Part shown: in pieces, positions 1-8,765 of the stretch
Layout: each line of letters opens with the position of its first letter
Numbering within the stretch: position 1 is the first letter of the stretch
Source of the DNA: Bacteroidaceae bacterium
GTDB taxonomy: Bacteria > Bacteroidota > Bacteroidia > Bacteroidales > Bacteroidaceae
Assembly: GCA_902362595.1 (NCBI GenBank)
Contig: CABIXF010000016.1
Location: forward strand, 16,119 to 80,118
Direction of reading: 5' to 3'
Length of the DNA: 64,000 bases
Notes under the pieces: generated by a model
The model's input: only the letters and a program-made list of their open reading frames with translations
Database searches by the model: none
What the model was told of the DNA's origin: nothing
Translations under genes and position numbers: made by a program

Positions 1-90
1 CTGTTTCTCTGTCTGCTGCGCATTAAACTTGCAGTCGGCCACCTTCACCGCCGGAATGGCTGAAGCCACTTTTACAAAACCAAATCTCAT
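1..90 (-). CDS. nadE: NAD+ synthase (glutamine-hydrolysing), N-terminal fragment
   Basis: The first 30 codons of a minus-strand gene lie here; the rest is outside the window. The peptide begins MRFGFVKVASAIPAVKVADC, which I recognise as the start of the nitrilase-type glutaminase domain of the long bacterial NAD+ synthase, the enzyme that amidates nicotinic acid adenine dinucleotide. The start codon is at 88-90. The identification rests on this short N-terminus only. The gene is divergent from the Fur-type regulator. A minus-strand -7 box (TATTTTTG, 119-126) sits 28 bases upstream of the start. Confidence 0.75.
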   Translation of the reverse strand, partial: MRFGFVKVASAIPAVKVADCKFNAQQTEKQ

Positions 91-213
91 ATAATTTGTT
101 ATATATAAATAGACAGTGCAAAAATAAACAATATTTACACATGCACCTACCTCGAAAGCGGAGATTTTAATAATCAAATACAAAGTAAAAAAAACAAAAA
201 AGTAAAGATTCTA

Positions 214-244
214 TTTGCAAACAGAAAAAATCTTTGTATATTTG
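214..244 (+). promoter_or_regulatory. Bacteroides-type promoter of the Fur-family gene
   Basis: TTTG at 214-217 and TATATTTG at 237-244 are separated by 19 bases, a full match to the Bacteroides -33/-7 consensus. The 5' leader before the start at 289 would be about 38 bases. Confidence 0.75.
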
Positions 245-288
245 CCTTCGAATTAGAATTGTAATAATTACATAATTGAAAAATAGAT

Positions 289-711
289 ATGACAGCATAC
301 GAATACCTGCTCAACCACCACATCAAGCCATCTGTGCAGCGCATTGCCATCATGGATTATCTACTGAAACACAAAACTCATCCATGCATTGATGAAATCT
401 ATACGGCACTGTGCAAGGAAATTCCTACACTTTCAAAAACAACAGTGTACAATACACTGAAATTGTTTGTGGAACAGGGGGCGGCAAAAATGCTGACCAT
501 AGACGAAAAAAATGCCTGTTTCGACGGTGACATGCAACCGCACGCACATTTCCAGTGCAAGGTTTGCAATAAAATATACGATATGCCTGTCAAAGTACAT
601 CTTGAAGAAACAGAAGCATTCCTGAAAGACGGATTTATCGTAGAAGAAGTACATCAGTATTACAAAGGTATCTGTCCGGATTGCACAGAAAAAAACATAA
701 TCAATAACTAA
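289..711 (+). CDS. Fur-family (probably PerR-like) metal-dependent repressor
   Basis: The 140-residue protein has the Fur layout: a winged-helix half (about residues 1-80, with the recognition region TLSKTTVYNTLKLF) and a dimerisation half with a His-rich segment (QPHAHFQC) and two Cys pairs, C90/C93 and CPDC near residues 129-132, the structural zinc site. Forty-eight bases downstream lies a rubrerythrin, a peroxide-reducing enzyme, so a peroxide-sensing PerR role is more likely than iron control; this is inference from context. The start is supported by the promoter ending at 244. Fur and PerR cannot be separated with certainty from sequence alone. Confidence 0.88.
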   Translation: MTAYEYLLNHHIKPSVQRIAIMDYLLKHKTHPCIDEIYTALCKEIPTLSKTTVYNTLKLFVEQGAAKMLTIDEKNACFDGDMQPHAHFQCKVCNKIYDMPVKVHLEETEAFLKDGFIVEEVHQYYKGICPDCTEKNIINN

Positions 712-759
712 AAAACATAACTTATTAATATATAACTAACTACTTAAAATTTTAAACGT

Positions 760-1311
760 ATGAAAAAATTTATCTGTACTGTTTGTGGTTACATCTATGA
801 AGGTGAAGCAGCTCCTGAAAAATGTCCGATGTGTAAAGCTCCTGCTTCTAAGTTCAAAGAACTGGAAGAAGCTGAAGGTGGCTTGCAGTTTGTAGACGAA
901 CACGTTATCGGCGTAGCTAAAGGTTGCGACGACGAAATGATTAAGGACCTGAACAACCACTTCATGGGTGAATGTACTGAAGTTGGTATGTACTTGGCCA
1001 TGAGCCGTCAGGCTGACCGCGAAGGTTATCCGGAAGTTGCAGAAGCTTTCAAGCGCTATGCTTGGGAAGAAGCTGAACACGCTGCTAAATTCGCAGAATT
1101 GCTGGGTGACTGCGTATGGGATACTAAGACAAACCTTGAAAAGCGTATGAACGCTGAATGCGGCGCTTGCGAAGACAAGAAACGTATCGCTACTCGCGCT
1201 AAACAGCTGAACCTGGATGCTATCCATGACACAGTTCATGAAATGGCTAAAGACGAAGCTCGTCACGGAAAAGGTTTCGAAGGTCTGTACAACAGATATT
1301 TCAAGAAATAA
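760..1311 (+). CDS. rbr: Reverse-order rubrerythrin (NADH peroxidase type)
   Basis: The 183-residue protein starts with a rubredoxin-like iron site (C6, C9, C22, C25) followed by a ferritin-like di-iron four-helix domain with the motifs EEAEHA and DEARHG. In classical rubrerythrin the rubredoxin domain is C-terminal, so this is the reverse type, which reduces hydrogen peroxide in the cytoplasm of anaerobes. It follows the PerR-like gene and ends at a strong terminator. Codon choice is visibly more uniform than in the neighbours (for example GAAGCT, GCTAAA repeatedly), as expected for an abundant protein. The start ATG at 760 is the only reasonable one, because the first Cys pair is at residues 6 and 9. 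Confidence 0.93.
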   Translation: MKKFICTVCGYIYEGEAAPEKCPMCKAPASKFKELEEAEGGLQFVDEHVIGVAKGCDDEMIKDLNNHFMGECTEVGMYLAMSRQADREGYPEVAEAFKRYAWEEAEHAAKFAELLGDCVWDTKTNLEKRMNAECGACEDKKRIATRAKQLNLDAIHDTVHEMAKDEARHGKGFEGLYNRYFKK

Positions 1312-1337
1312 TTGAAAGCACTGACTTTCATTACAAA

Positions 1338-1382
1338 AGAGAGAGACCACCTCGACCCACGAGGATGGTCTCTCTTTTTTTC
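1338..1382 (+). terminator. Intrinsic terminator after rubrerythrin
   Basis: An inverted repeat AGAGAGACCA...TGGTCTCTCT with the inner pair CCTC/GAGG is followed by a run of T from 1375. Confidence 0.88.
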
Positions 1383-1395
1383 ATATCCACTCCGC

Positions 1396-1508
1396 TTCAG
1401 TTCTTTCAGGAGAATACCAGAGTACTTTAAAGAAAGTACCCGCAGTAGTTCTTTGGCTGTACTGGAGTGCTTCTTTGAAAGTTCTGGAATATTTCTTTAA
1501 AAGTAGGA
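1396..1508. repeat. Degenerate tandem array with 22-bp period (array A)
   Basis: TTCTTT recurs at 1449, 1471 and 1493, exactly 22 bases apart, with a further copy at 1401 slightly out of phase. Units are imperfect palindromes; the clearest is GTACTTT-AAAG-AAAGTAC at 1422-1439, and the unit at 1465-1486 shares 14 of 22 positions with that at 1420-1441. The array fills the space between the rubrerythrin terminator and the 3' end of the convergent DUF418 gene. It shares period and dyad symmetry, but not sequence, with the arrays at 23060 and 49664. Confidence 0.6.
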
Positions 1509-1524
1509 GAAAAATATAACTTGA

Positions 1525-2709
1525 TTAACGGACTGTTCTTCCCAACCATGTCAACTTGTGCCAAAGGGTTTCCAGCGGACCGCGTTTGAAATGCCGGAAC
1601 CACCAATGGGAAAAAGCCAACTGCAACAGGAAGAAAACGATTCCCACCAACAAGCTGACAGTGGTACCACAATACTGATGCAAGGCCAATCCATAGCCGA
1701 AATACAGGAAACTTCCAATGACCGACTGCATAATGTAATCGGTAAGGCTCATTCTTCCGTAGGGCACCAGAATCTTCTGTATCTTGCCCTTCCCCATCCA
1801 ATAGAGCAACAAAAACGCAGAGACCATGGTCAGCATAAAACAGAAATTATACCAGGAATTCAGGATGGTCTTCAGGCTGTCCAGCATCAAAGGCTGAGAC
1901 ACTAACGCAAAGACAAAGGCCTTGACAAAATAAAAGGCCACTGCCAGCGGAAGAGAAAAGCACAACACGTAGGTCCAGAAGCTGCGGGAACGTCCCAGGG
2001 CCGTTTCTGAAGATGAATCGAAATACCCCATCCGGCCAATCCACAGGCCGAGCACAAACAAGGCACAAGTCTGGAATACTCTGCCGTAGCACCATGCCCA
2101 GTTCAGACTGGCCAGCTGTCCGATAGTAAAATTCATCTTCACCATCTCCCACCAGGAATCTCCTCCCAGCTGCGGATACACGTCTCCTAACGAGAAAATC
2201 ATCTGACGGGGTGCATAGTCCGGACTGAGCCATCCACACACCACTTTTATCCATTCCACCGGCTGAAGCATCAGTATGAAGGAAAGTATCAGCAAGGACC
2301 GGTTCTTCCAATGACGAACGGGCACCAGAATGAAACCCAGAATGGCGTAAAGCACCAATATCTCACCGGGAAAAAACAGGGAATTCACAAAACCGAATCC
2401 CAACAGCAGTACCAGTCTCCACATGTAGCGTCCTTTGAAATCTTCTCCACGTTTTGCGGCACTACGGCTCTGCAAATAGAAAGTAAAACCAAACAGCAAG
2501 GCAAAAATAGCATAAGCCTTTCCCGAAAACAGGAAGAACAACATATCCCACAACGTCTCATCCAAATGCGCCAATACCGGAGAAGAAGGTTCGGGAAAAG
2601 AATAAAAATTGAAATGTTCGATGTTATGGAGCAGAATAATCCCCATTACGGCAAATCCCCTCAGCGCATCAATGGCCAGGATTCGCTCTTTTTTCTGTAT
2701 GTTTTCCAT
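1525..2709 (-). CDS. DUF418 family polytopic membrane protein
   Basis: The 394-residue protein begins with the family signature RILAIDALRGFAVMGIILLHN and has about ten hydrophobic segments. The C-terminal third carries the DUF418 block (YGRMSLTDYIMQS, then GPLETLWHKLTW at the end). DUF418 proteins resemble membrane acyltransferases of the heparan-alpha-glucosaminide/OpgC type and are thought to work in envelope modification; the substrate is unknown. It is a single gene, between the secG terminator and repeat array A. I am confident of the family, not of the function. Confidence 0.85.
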   Translation of the reverse strand: MENIQKKERILAIDALRGFAVMGIILLHNIEHFNFYSFPEPSSPVLAHLDETLWDMLFFLFSGKAYAIFALLFGFTFYLQSRSAAKRGEDFKGRYMWRLVLLLGFGFVNSLFFPGEILVLYAILGFILVPVRHWKNRSLLILSFILMLQPVEWIKVVCGWLSPDYAPRQMIFSLGDVYPQLGGDSWWEMVKMNFTIGQLASLNWAWCYGRVFQTCALFVLGLWIGRMGYFDSSSETALGRSRSFWTYVLCFSLPLAVAFYFVKAFVFALVSQPLMLDSLKTILNSWYNFCFMLTMVSAFLLLYWMGKGKIQKILVPYGRMSLTDYIMQSVIGSFLYFGYGLALHQYCGTTVSLLVGIVFFLLQLAFSHWWFRHFKRGPLETLWHKLTWLGRTVR

Positions 2710-2726
2710 GAAAGATTCATATTAAC

Positions 2727-2777
2727 AAAAAAGAAAACGGAAAACCGTTTCATTCATCATCCGGATTTCCGTTTTCG
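2727..2777 (-). terminator. Intrinsic terminator after secG
   Basis: On the minus strand GAAAACGGAAA pairs with TTTCCGTTTTC and is followed by TTTTTTG. It lies between secG and the DUF418 gene and would uncouple them. Confidence 0.8.
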
Positions 2778-2831
2778 CGCCCAAAATGAAACACCTGTCA
2801 GCGATTCATTCTGTCTACTATTTCTTTATTC

Positions 2832-3203
2832 TCAATCCTTGGTAGAATCAGTTGCAGCAGCTGGAGTAGTTGTAGCAGCCGCATCCTTCTGAGGAGCAGC
2901 AAAACCTGCAGGAGCATTCAACGGATTAGTCTTCTGTTCTTTCACTGCCTGTTCCATGATAACTGAAGAACCTTCAGTCTGAGACGGAACTACGTATGCA
3001 GTAGCCACACTGACAATCACCATAAATGCAGCCAGTCCCCAAGTCAATTTCTCAATAAAATCGGTTGTCTTACGAACTCCCATAATCTGATTGGAAGATG
3101 CAAAACTGGAAGAAAGGCCTCCTCCTTTTGAGTTCTGTATCAATACGACAAAGCACATCAATACAGCTGCAAGTACCATTAATACGACAAATAATAAATA
3201 CAT
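2832..3203 (-). CDS. secG: Preprotein translocase subunit SecG
   Basis: The 123-residue protein has two membrane segments (about residues 2-22 and 54-72) separated by the conserved cytoplasmic loop with IQNSKGGGLSSSF, the SecG hallmark. SecG is the small accessory subunit of the SecYEG channel. After the second segment there is an extra tail of about 45 residues rich in Ala, Thr and Pro, longer than in E. coli SecG but usual in Bacteroidales as far as I recall. It is the last gene of the sigma-54 activator/lptE/TPR operon, 6 bases after the TPR gene. Confidence 0.93.
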   Translation of the reverse strand: MYLLFVVLMVLAAVLMCFVVLIQNSKGGGLSSSFASSNQIMGVRKTTDFIEKLTWGLAAFMVIVSVATAYVVPSQTEGSSVIMEQAVKEQKTNPLNAPAGFAAPQKDAAATTTPAAATDSTKD

Positions 3204-3209
3204 TTTCTT

Positions 3210-4004
3210 TTATTTTGATTTAGCGTTAATAATCAACTTCTCTAAAAATCTAATTTGGTCTGCAAAGTAAGTATTTTTTTTCGGATATTTCAAATTTAAT
3301 TTTTTAATAATTTCCAGTGCTTTATCATATCGTTGTTGTTTAACATAAATTTTAGCCAAGGTTTCTGTGAAATAATTTTCTTCCTCTTCTACTTCAGGAA
3401 CTTCGTTCACAATCTCAGAAGGAGGCACTCCTTCTTTTTCTTCTTTTGAGGGAAGACAGGGCTCCTCCACACCTGCTTCTTCCGGCACCTGCTTTTCTTC
3501 CGGATGTTCTTCCTCTTTCGCGTTCTTTTCAATGAAACTGTCAATCAGTTCCTGCCCTCTGAGAGGAGCTACAGCCACGGTATCCCCGGCCTGGACTTCT
3601 TCCTCCAACACAGAAGTATAATCCACCGCTTCCGCAGGCAACGGCAACAGAGTCTCGGCTGAAGGCTCACTGGCATCGGCCAGGAAACGGTCTATCAAAT
3701 CCAGCGTTCTGTCGTCCGAACCCGGATGAGAAGATTCTTTTGGCCCTGCATGCTGTTTGATTACGAAATGTTCCCCTTCAATTGCATAAAACAGCACACT
3801 CAAATCGGCCACAAACAACGCCCCTTTGCGCAATTCTTCCTGAAAAGAAGGATCGTGCAACAGAAACAGATTCTTCAAATATAAAATACGGGCTGTTTGA
3901 AAATAAGGATAACGTTCCAAAAGCTGACGCAATTCATAAAGACTCTCTGTCCCCAACGACTCTGGATGCTCAATCCATTGCTGCAAATGCTGTTGTATCA
4001 TCAT
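3210..4004 (-). CDS. TPR-containing protein of the lptE-secG operon
   Basis: The 264-residue protein has no signal peptide. The N-terminal 90 residues (starting IQQHLQQWIEHPESLG) are helical and tetratricopeptide-like, the middle (about 130-210) is acidic and of low complexity (Glu/Pro rich), and the C-terminus (ETLAKIYVKQQRYDKALEII) is a clear TPR unit. No enzyme motif is visible. Its start overlaps the neighbourhood of the lptE stop (AATGATG), so translation is probably coupled. Position between lptE and secG suggests an envelope-biogenesis role, but that is only context. Two adjacent ATG codons are possible starts (4004 or 4001). Confidence 0.75.
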   Translation of the reverse strand: MMIQQHLQQWIEHPESLGTESLYELRQLLERYPYFQTARILYLKNLFLLHDPSFQEELRKGALFVADLSVLFYAIEGEHFVIKQHAGPKESSHPGSDDRTLDLIDRFLADASEPSAETLLPLPAEAVDYTSVLEEEVQAGDTVAVAPLRGQELIDSFIEKNAKEEEHPEEKQVPEEAGVEEPCLPSKEEKEGVPPSEIVNEVPEVEEEENYFTETLAKIYVKQQRYDKALEIIKKLNLKYPKKNTYFADQIRFLEKLIINAKSK

Positions 4005-4005
4005 T

Positions 4006-4539
4006 TTACCAGTTGGCTACCGTCGCATTAAAAATTTGCTCTACAATTTCGTCGATCATCTGCTGTACGAGTTCCTCTTGCACGGAAGAAAGCTGCTGGC
4101 TGGCATTGTATTCACGACTGGCTGTAAACTGCTGGTCAGAGAAGTCTTCCGCATGATTTGAGTTGTTCACAAACCTCACGTTAACCGTCATTCGCAACTC
4201 AGCCATTGTAGAATATCCGTCGGAACCTACTCCCTTATTATAGGCATCATAGTTCGTGATTTCACCCGAAAGCTCCAGGTCCCCTCCCTGACGTACTTGC
4301 TTCAGACGCGTCTGCTGCATGTATTTATCCTGCAACGACGTGTTGAACATAGACTCCATCGGTCCCCATACAAATGCAGCCGAACGGTTCGGGAAGTTCT
4401 GGAAACTGATGGTCTTCACTTTATCATAATTAATGGAAGAACCGTTAAATTTATAAGACACCGTACATGCCGTAAGAATGCACAGCACTACCGGCAATAC
4501 ATATTTTGTCAGTCTGACATATTTTTTATTCAAGGCCAT
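4006..4539 (-). CDS. lptE: LptE-type LPS-assembly lipoprotein
   Basis: The 177-residue protein has a lipoprotein signal with lipobox LTAC and lipidated C25, followed by the fold typical of Bacteroidales LptE (YKFNGSSINYDKVKTISFQNFPN near the mature start). LptE plugs the LptD barrel in the outer membrane and helps place lipopolysaccharide on the cell surface. The gene overlaps the end of the sigma-54 activator by 14 bases and is followed by the TPR gene and secG. The name rests on resemblance to the family from memory and on the lipobox; an unrelated lipoprotein of this size is less likely. Confidence 0.82.
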   Translation of the reverse strand: MALNKKYVRLTKYVLPVVLCILTACTVSYKFNGSSINYDKVKTISFQNFPNRSAAFVWGPMESMFNTSLQDKYMQQTRLKQVRQGGDLELSGEITNYDAYNKGVGSDGYSTMAELRMTVNVRFVNNSNHAEDFSDQQFTASREYNASQQLSSVQEELVQQMIDEIVEQIFNATVANW

Positions 4540-5845
4540 ATTCTTTTATCTTTCTATAAAGTGTTCGTTCTGAAATTCTCAAATCACTGGCGGCATTTTT
4601 TCTTTTTCCATGATGACGCTCAAGTGCTTTACGAATCATTTCTTTCTCCACCTCATCCAATGACAAGTTTTCCTCCACATACTCTTCCGTATCCTGCACG
4701 TCCGACACATCGGCTGGTGTCACTTTCACATTGGAATCAACCGGTGAAACATTGCTTACTGAAGTCACATTGGATACTTTTCCAACTTCGGGCACCGGAT
4801 TCAATACTACAGATGGGGGCTGCATCAGGCTGACCGGCGTTTCCGGAATGTAATGCATCGGTGCTGGAGAAGGCGGTGTCACAGTATTTCCTCCTGCCCG
4901 TTCCGCCATAATGTCATGTACCAGTTTTTTCAAATCCGTCACATCCCTCCGCATATCAAACAATACCTGATAAAGGAGCTCCCTCTCACTTTGAAAACCT
5001 TTCTCACTCCCTGGCTTTACTCCTCCCAGGAATGCAGGAAACTTCGACACAGCAGGCTGTGCGGGCAGATATCCTTGCAGAATCTCTGCCGTGATATCCC
5101 GATTAGGTTCAATAATCGAAATCTGTTCCGTGATGTTCTTCAACTGACGAATGTTACCCGGCCACGAGTAAGAAACCAGCATACGTCGCGCATCGTCCGT
5201 CAATTGGATAGACGGCATACGGTATTTCTCTGCAAAATCAGCTGCAAACTTCCGGAATAAAAGCGGTATATCATCCGGACGTTCACGCAAGGCAGGCACC
5301 TTAATCGGTACTGTATTCAAACGATAATACAAATCTTCCCGAAAGCGTCCCTCTGCAATGGCTTCAGAAAAGTTCACGTTCGTAGCTGCTACAATCCGCA
5401 CATCCGTCTTCTGTACTTTAGAAGAACCTACCTTTATATATTCTCCGGTTTCCAGCACACGCAGCAGACGAGCCTGCGTAGAAAGAGGCAATTCTCCCAC
5501 CTCATCCAGAAAAATCGTTCCACCGTTTGCTTCGGCAAAGTATCCGTTACGGTCACTGATGGCTCCTGTAAAGGCTCCTTTTTCATGTCCGAACAGCTCT
5601 GAATCAATCGTACCTTCCGGAATAGCTCCGCAATTGACAGCAATATACGGACCGTGCTTCCGTCGGCTAAATTGGTGAATAATCTGAGGGAAACTTTCTT
5701 TTCCGACTCCACTTTCTCCCGTAACCAGTACAGACAAATCAGTGGGAGCCACCTGCATTGCCACATCGATGGCCCGGTTCAATCCCTCACAATTTCCAAT
5801 AATGCCGAACCGAAGTTTCACATTTTGTATTTCTGATTTTACCAT
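4526..5845 (-). CDS. Sigma-54-dependent transcriptional activator without receiver domain
   Basis: The 439-residue protein begins directly with the AAA+ domain: Walker A GESGVGKE (43-50), the sigma-54-contacting loop GAFTGA (90-95) and Walker B IFLDE (111-115). A variable Pro/Val-rich linker (about 290-390) follows, then a Fis-type helix-turn-helix (NAASDLRISERTLYRKIKEYG) at the C-terminus. There is no N-terminal receiver or other sensory domain, so activity may be set by partners or by expression. It heads an operon with lptE, a TPR gene and secG, with 14 bases of overlap to lptE. Whether it regulates its own envelope operon is unknown. Confidence 0.92.
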   Translation of the reverse strand: MVKSEIQNVKLRFGIIGNCEGLNRAIDVAMQVAPTDLSVLVTGESGVGKESFPQIIHQFSRRKHGPYIAVNCGAIPEGTIDSELFGHEKGAFTGAISDRNGYFAEANGGTIFLDEVGELPLSTQARLLRVLETGEYIKVGSSKVQKTDVRIVAATNVNFSEAIAEGRFREDLYYRLNTVPIKVPALRERPDDIPLLFRKFAADFAEKYRMPSIQLTDDARRMLVSYSWPGNIRQLKNITEQISIIEPNRDITAEILQGYLPAQPAVSKFPAFLGGVKPGSEKGFQSERELLYQVLFDMRRDVTDLKKLVHDIMAERAGGNTVTPPSPAPMHYIPETPVSLMQPPSVVLNPVPEVGKVSNVTSVSNVSPVDSNVKVTPADVSDVQDTEEYVEENLSLDEVEKEMIRKALERHHGKRKNAASDLRISERTLYRKIKEYGLE

Positions 5846-5864
5846 ATACTCCTCGATTATATGA

Positions 5865-5872
5865 CAAAATTA
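5865..5872 (-). promoter_or_regulatory. Possible -7 box for the activator-lptE-secG operon
   Basis: TAATTTTG on the minus strand matches TAnnTTTG and lies 20 bases upstream of the start codon. No TTTG is seen at the -33 position, so the call is weak. Confidence 0.4.
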
Positions 5873-5909
5873 CAAAAAGTTTGAGACCCGTCCATGCATT
5901 TAGTAAAAA

Positions 5910-8549
5910 TTAGAAGACTGTACGAATCATAAAGCGAATTCCCCATTTGCTGGCAGTAGGCAGTTCATTGTAGTTCAAGCGGCGTACATACTCCACATGC
6001 AACAACTTGAAAATGTTATGGATTCCCGCACTTACCTCTACATAAGGCTTTTTCGGATCCATCACATAACTTGAAGTATGGAAGTTTCCAGCTGCATCAT
6101 AATGTCCCGGGAACAGCATCAGTTCCGAATCATTGGCATTCTGAGGAAGCAACGGGTTGTTTTTGTCTGTCAACGTCCCCCACAAGCATTTGATGCCGAT
6201 AAACTCACGCCATTTCAGTTTTTTCAGCAAAGGAATGCGATTGAATATCTTTCCCTGCAAATTCCATGACACATCCAAAGAAGCATAACGGTCGTTCAGG
6301 AACTCCATGTTATTGATCAGATTGAATGTCTCATTCTGAATGATATACGACAAGTTTGCGGCAGGCATAATCAACAATGGGAAAGGTACTTTATTCCATT
6401 GTATGCCTCCCTTTATGCTTGTATCAATGTTACCCCACGAACTGAGCCACCAGCGTTTGTAGAGACTGATTTCCGTCATATTATAGGTATAATCACTTCC
6501 CAGTATACCCTTCAACCCCAGCGTATGCTGCAAAGTAAAGACCGGTGCATCCAAGTTAATCGGCAAACGACGCTGCTTGGTATTGACAAAAGTCTCACCC
6601 GGTGCATAGCGGAATGCCAAAGTAGCCTCAGCAAGAGAGAAATCTCTTGTATTATATGGAGAACGCACCCAGTCTGTACCGGTCAATTCTCCTGTAGCCA
6701 GTGCCTGCTGCAACTGATTCTCCTGTGCCATGGTCCGATAAAAAAGCTTTCCACAAGCTTCCAAGTTGGTATGCTTCAACATCAACGTAGTTTTCAAACC
6801 ACTTTCCTTCTCCAGTTCATACTTCACGCTAGCTGTCCGTTCATAATTATATTGGTCGACGGTGGTCACCTTAAACGAGGTAAACACGTTATCCTTATCC
6901 GTCCCCATAAACTTGTCAGACGGCAACATGTTGTCGTATGAATACGAAACCGTCAACGAATTAATCGGATATTCCCTGGGCAAATATTCTTTTTTATTGA
7001 AAGAATATTCCACTTCAGCCTTATACTTCGACTTTTCGTCCTTGAAACCATACGCATAATATCCCCTCAAGAAGAGATGAGGATTCAGATTCGCCGTAGT
7101 TTGTGCAGAAGCTCTCAAGCGAAGCCCGTCAATATAATTACTGGATATCATTGTATTGATAGGACCGATATCCACTTTACTGGGCTTTCCTTTCACTCCA
7201 GTTTCTACAAAGTTCTCAATGAAAGCCTTTGCCACGAACATGATGTACTTAAACCCTTTTATCTTCGAGAGGTTATCCACAAACGAATCCATATTGTCTT
7301 CCGACTTGGTCAGCTCCGTCGGCCGATATTCCTTCCAGAATGAATCATCCCGCATCATGGCATTGACATCCTTTATTTCAGCTCCTTTTTTCTTAAAAAT
7401 CTTTGCCGGAATCTCATCAAATCCAAAATCGGAATAACGGGTCTGTCTCCTCACCTGAAATGAGCCTAAAAGTTTCTTCAGGTAAGACATTTCACACAAC
7501 ATATCATCTTCCATCAAAACCCATTCCCCTGTAGACAACTGACCGAATTTCTGCTCAATAATCATATTATCTACAAAGTTGATATCTGTCTTCTTCGGAA
7601 GATTCATCACACATTTATTTACCCGATAAGTGGAATCGGCCAAAATATACAAATGCCCTGTAAATCCAAAATCCTGAGAATTATTAGGCACAAAAGTCAG
7701 GTGGAAACACTTTTCGCGTTCCACCATCACCGTATCCATGATGTAATACTTATAAAAGTTGATTCCCGCATTTGAAATCGGACTGTCGAAAGGATACTGA
7801 AGGAAACGAAAACGATCCTGATAGATATTGATATCCTGAAATACATCCTTCAACACCGTCGACAACATATCTCCCGTATTGAACAGTTCATTCACTCCGG
7901 TAGAGTTAATCCCCTTCACAATCGTCTTTTCATCGTGAGGCTCTTTCCGATAGAGTTTTTCTGTTACCGTTTCATCTACAGATATAGGCAGAATGTTCTT
8001 CCCCGTCACTTCGCACACCTCCACCTGGTCGCGAAAAAACGGATATTTTTTAAACAAATTAGATTCACGAAGCGAATCCGTTGTTATATTATTCAGTGAA
8101 AAAGTAATCTTCTGATATTTATTGTAATGATAAAAGTCATTCACTCCCAAGTCATTCAACTTTTTAGCAGCAATAACTTTCTTCATCATTTCTACCGCCG
8201 GATTGTTCTTCCGGGAATATTTTTCTTTTTTAGGTTTTACGATTACTTCATCCAACACCAAATCCGGCTTCATCTTCACATCCAGTTTCTTTGTGTTGAC
8301 CGACACATTACGCACCTCCGTGCCATATCCTACCATAGAAAATGTCAGCTTCGTCCATCCCGGATGAACAGATATTGTGTATTGTCCATCTATATCAGTA
8401 ATGGTACCCACTCCTTTTCCATCATAATATACGTTCAAATAAGGAATAGGATCACCTGTTTCGGAATCTGTTACTACACCTTTAATCTGTGCTGAAAGTT
8501 TCACAACTCCCAGACACAAAACAAATAAAAAAAACAATCTTTTTATCAT
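5910..8549 (-). CDS. DUF5686 outer-membrane protein with CarboxypepD-regulatory-like domain
   Basis: The 879-residue protein has a signal peptide (MIKRLFFLFVLCLGVVKLSA), then a carboxypeptidase-regulatory-like beta-sandwich (about 22-100: KGVVTDSETGDPIPYLNVYYDGKG), a DUF5686 region, and a long C-terminal part with alternating aromatic/polar residues that ends in Phe (IRTVF), as expected for an outer-membrane beta-barrel. The N-terminal domain resembles that of TonB-dependent transporters, but I see no TonB plug domain. Function unknown; such proteins are common in Bacteroidetes. Stand-alone gene with its own promoter at 8592-8623. Confidence 0.85.
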   Translation of the reverse strand: MIKRLFFLFVLCLGVVKLSAQIKGVVTDSETGDPIPYLNVYYDGKGVGTITDIDGQYTISVHPGWTKLTFSMVGYGTEVRNVSVNTKKLDVKMKPDLVLDEVIVKPKKEKYSRKNNPAVEMMKKVIAAKKLNDLGVNDFYHYNKYQKITFSLNNITTDSLRESNLFKKYPFFRDQVEVCEVTGKNILPISVDETVTEKLYRKEPHDEKTIVKGINSTGVNELFNTGDMLSTVLKDVFQDINIYQDRFRFLQYPFDSPISNAGINFYKYYIMDTVMVEREKCFHLTFVPNNSQDFGFTGHLYILADSTYRVNKCVMNLPKKTDINFVDNMIIEQKFGQLSTGEWVLMEDDMLCEMSYLKKLLGSFQVRRQTRYSDFGFDEIPAKIFKKKGAEIKDVNAMMRDDSFWKEYRPTELTKSEDNMDSFVDNLSKIKGFKYIMFVAKAFIENFVETGVKGKPSKVDIGPINTMISSNYIDGLRLRASAQTTANLNPHLFLRGYYAYGFKDEKSKYKAEVEYSFNKKEYLPREYPINSLTVSYSYDNMLPSDKFMGTDKDNVFTSFKVTTVDQYNYERTASVKYELEKESGLKTTLMLKHTNLEACGKLFYRTMAQENQLQQALATGELTGTDWVRSPYNTRDFSLAEATLAFRYAPGETFVNTKQRRLPINLDAPVFTLQHTLGLKGILGSDYTYNMTEISLYKRWWLSSWGNIDTSIKGGIQWNKVPFPLLIMPAANLSYIIQNETFNLINNMEFLNDRYASLDVSWNLQGKIFNRIPLLKKLKWREFIGIKCLWGTLTDKNNPLLPQNANDSELMLFPGHYDAAGNFHTSSYVMDPKKPYVEVSAGIHNIFKLLHVEYVRRLNYNELPTASKWGIRFMIRTVF

Positions 8550-8591
8550 ACCTGAATTTAATACTTAAGTAATATACACTTAACCATTTTG

Positions 8592-8623
8592 TAAAAGTAC
8601 ATAGTGTAAAGGTCTCCTACAAA
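8592..8623 (-). promoter_or_regulatory. Promoter of the DUF5686 gene
   Basis: On the minus strand TTTG (8620-8623) and TACTTTTA (8592-8599, one mismatch to TAnnTTTG) are 20 bases apart, 42 bases before the start. Confidence 0.55.
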
Positions 8624-8695
8624 TTTCACTCCCTGAAAAATGACATTCTTACCTTTTTTTATGAATAATGGAATATATTTTTTTTCGTTCAACAA

Positions 8696-8732
8696 GAAAA
8701 ACCGGTAATGAAATCATCTTCCACTACCGGTC
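8696..8732 (-). terminator. Intrinsic terminator after ino1
   Basis: On the minus strand ACCGGTA (8725-8731) pairs with TACCGGT (8701-8707), followed by TTTTTC. Confidence 0.75.
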
Positions 8733-8765
8733 CCCAAAAATATCTGTCAAAGATATAATCTCTCG

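Noticed and set aside
736..1350. A 204-codon open frame on the minus strand over rubrerythrin
   Set aside because: It is the antisense shadow of a well-conserved, codon-biased gene; its translation is rich in Phe/Ser/Val with no family features.
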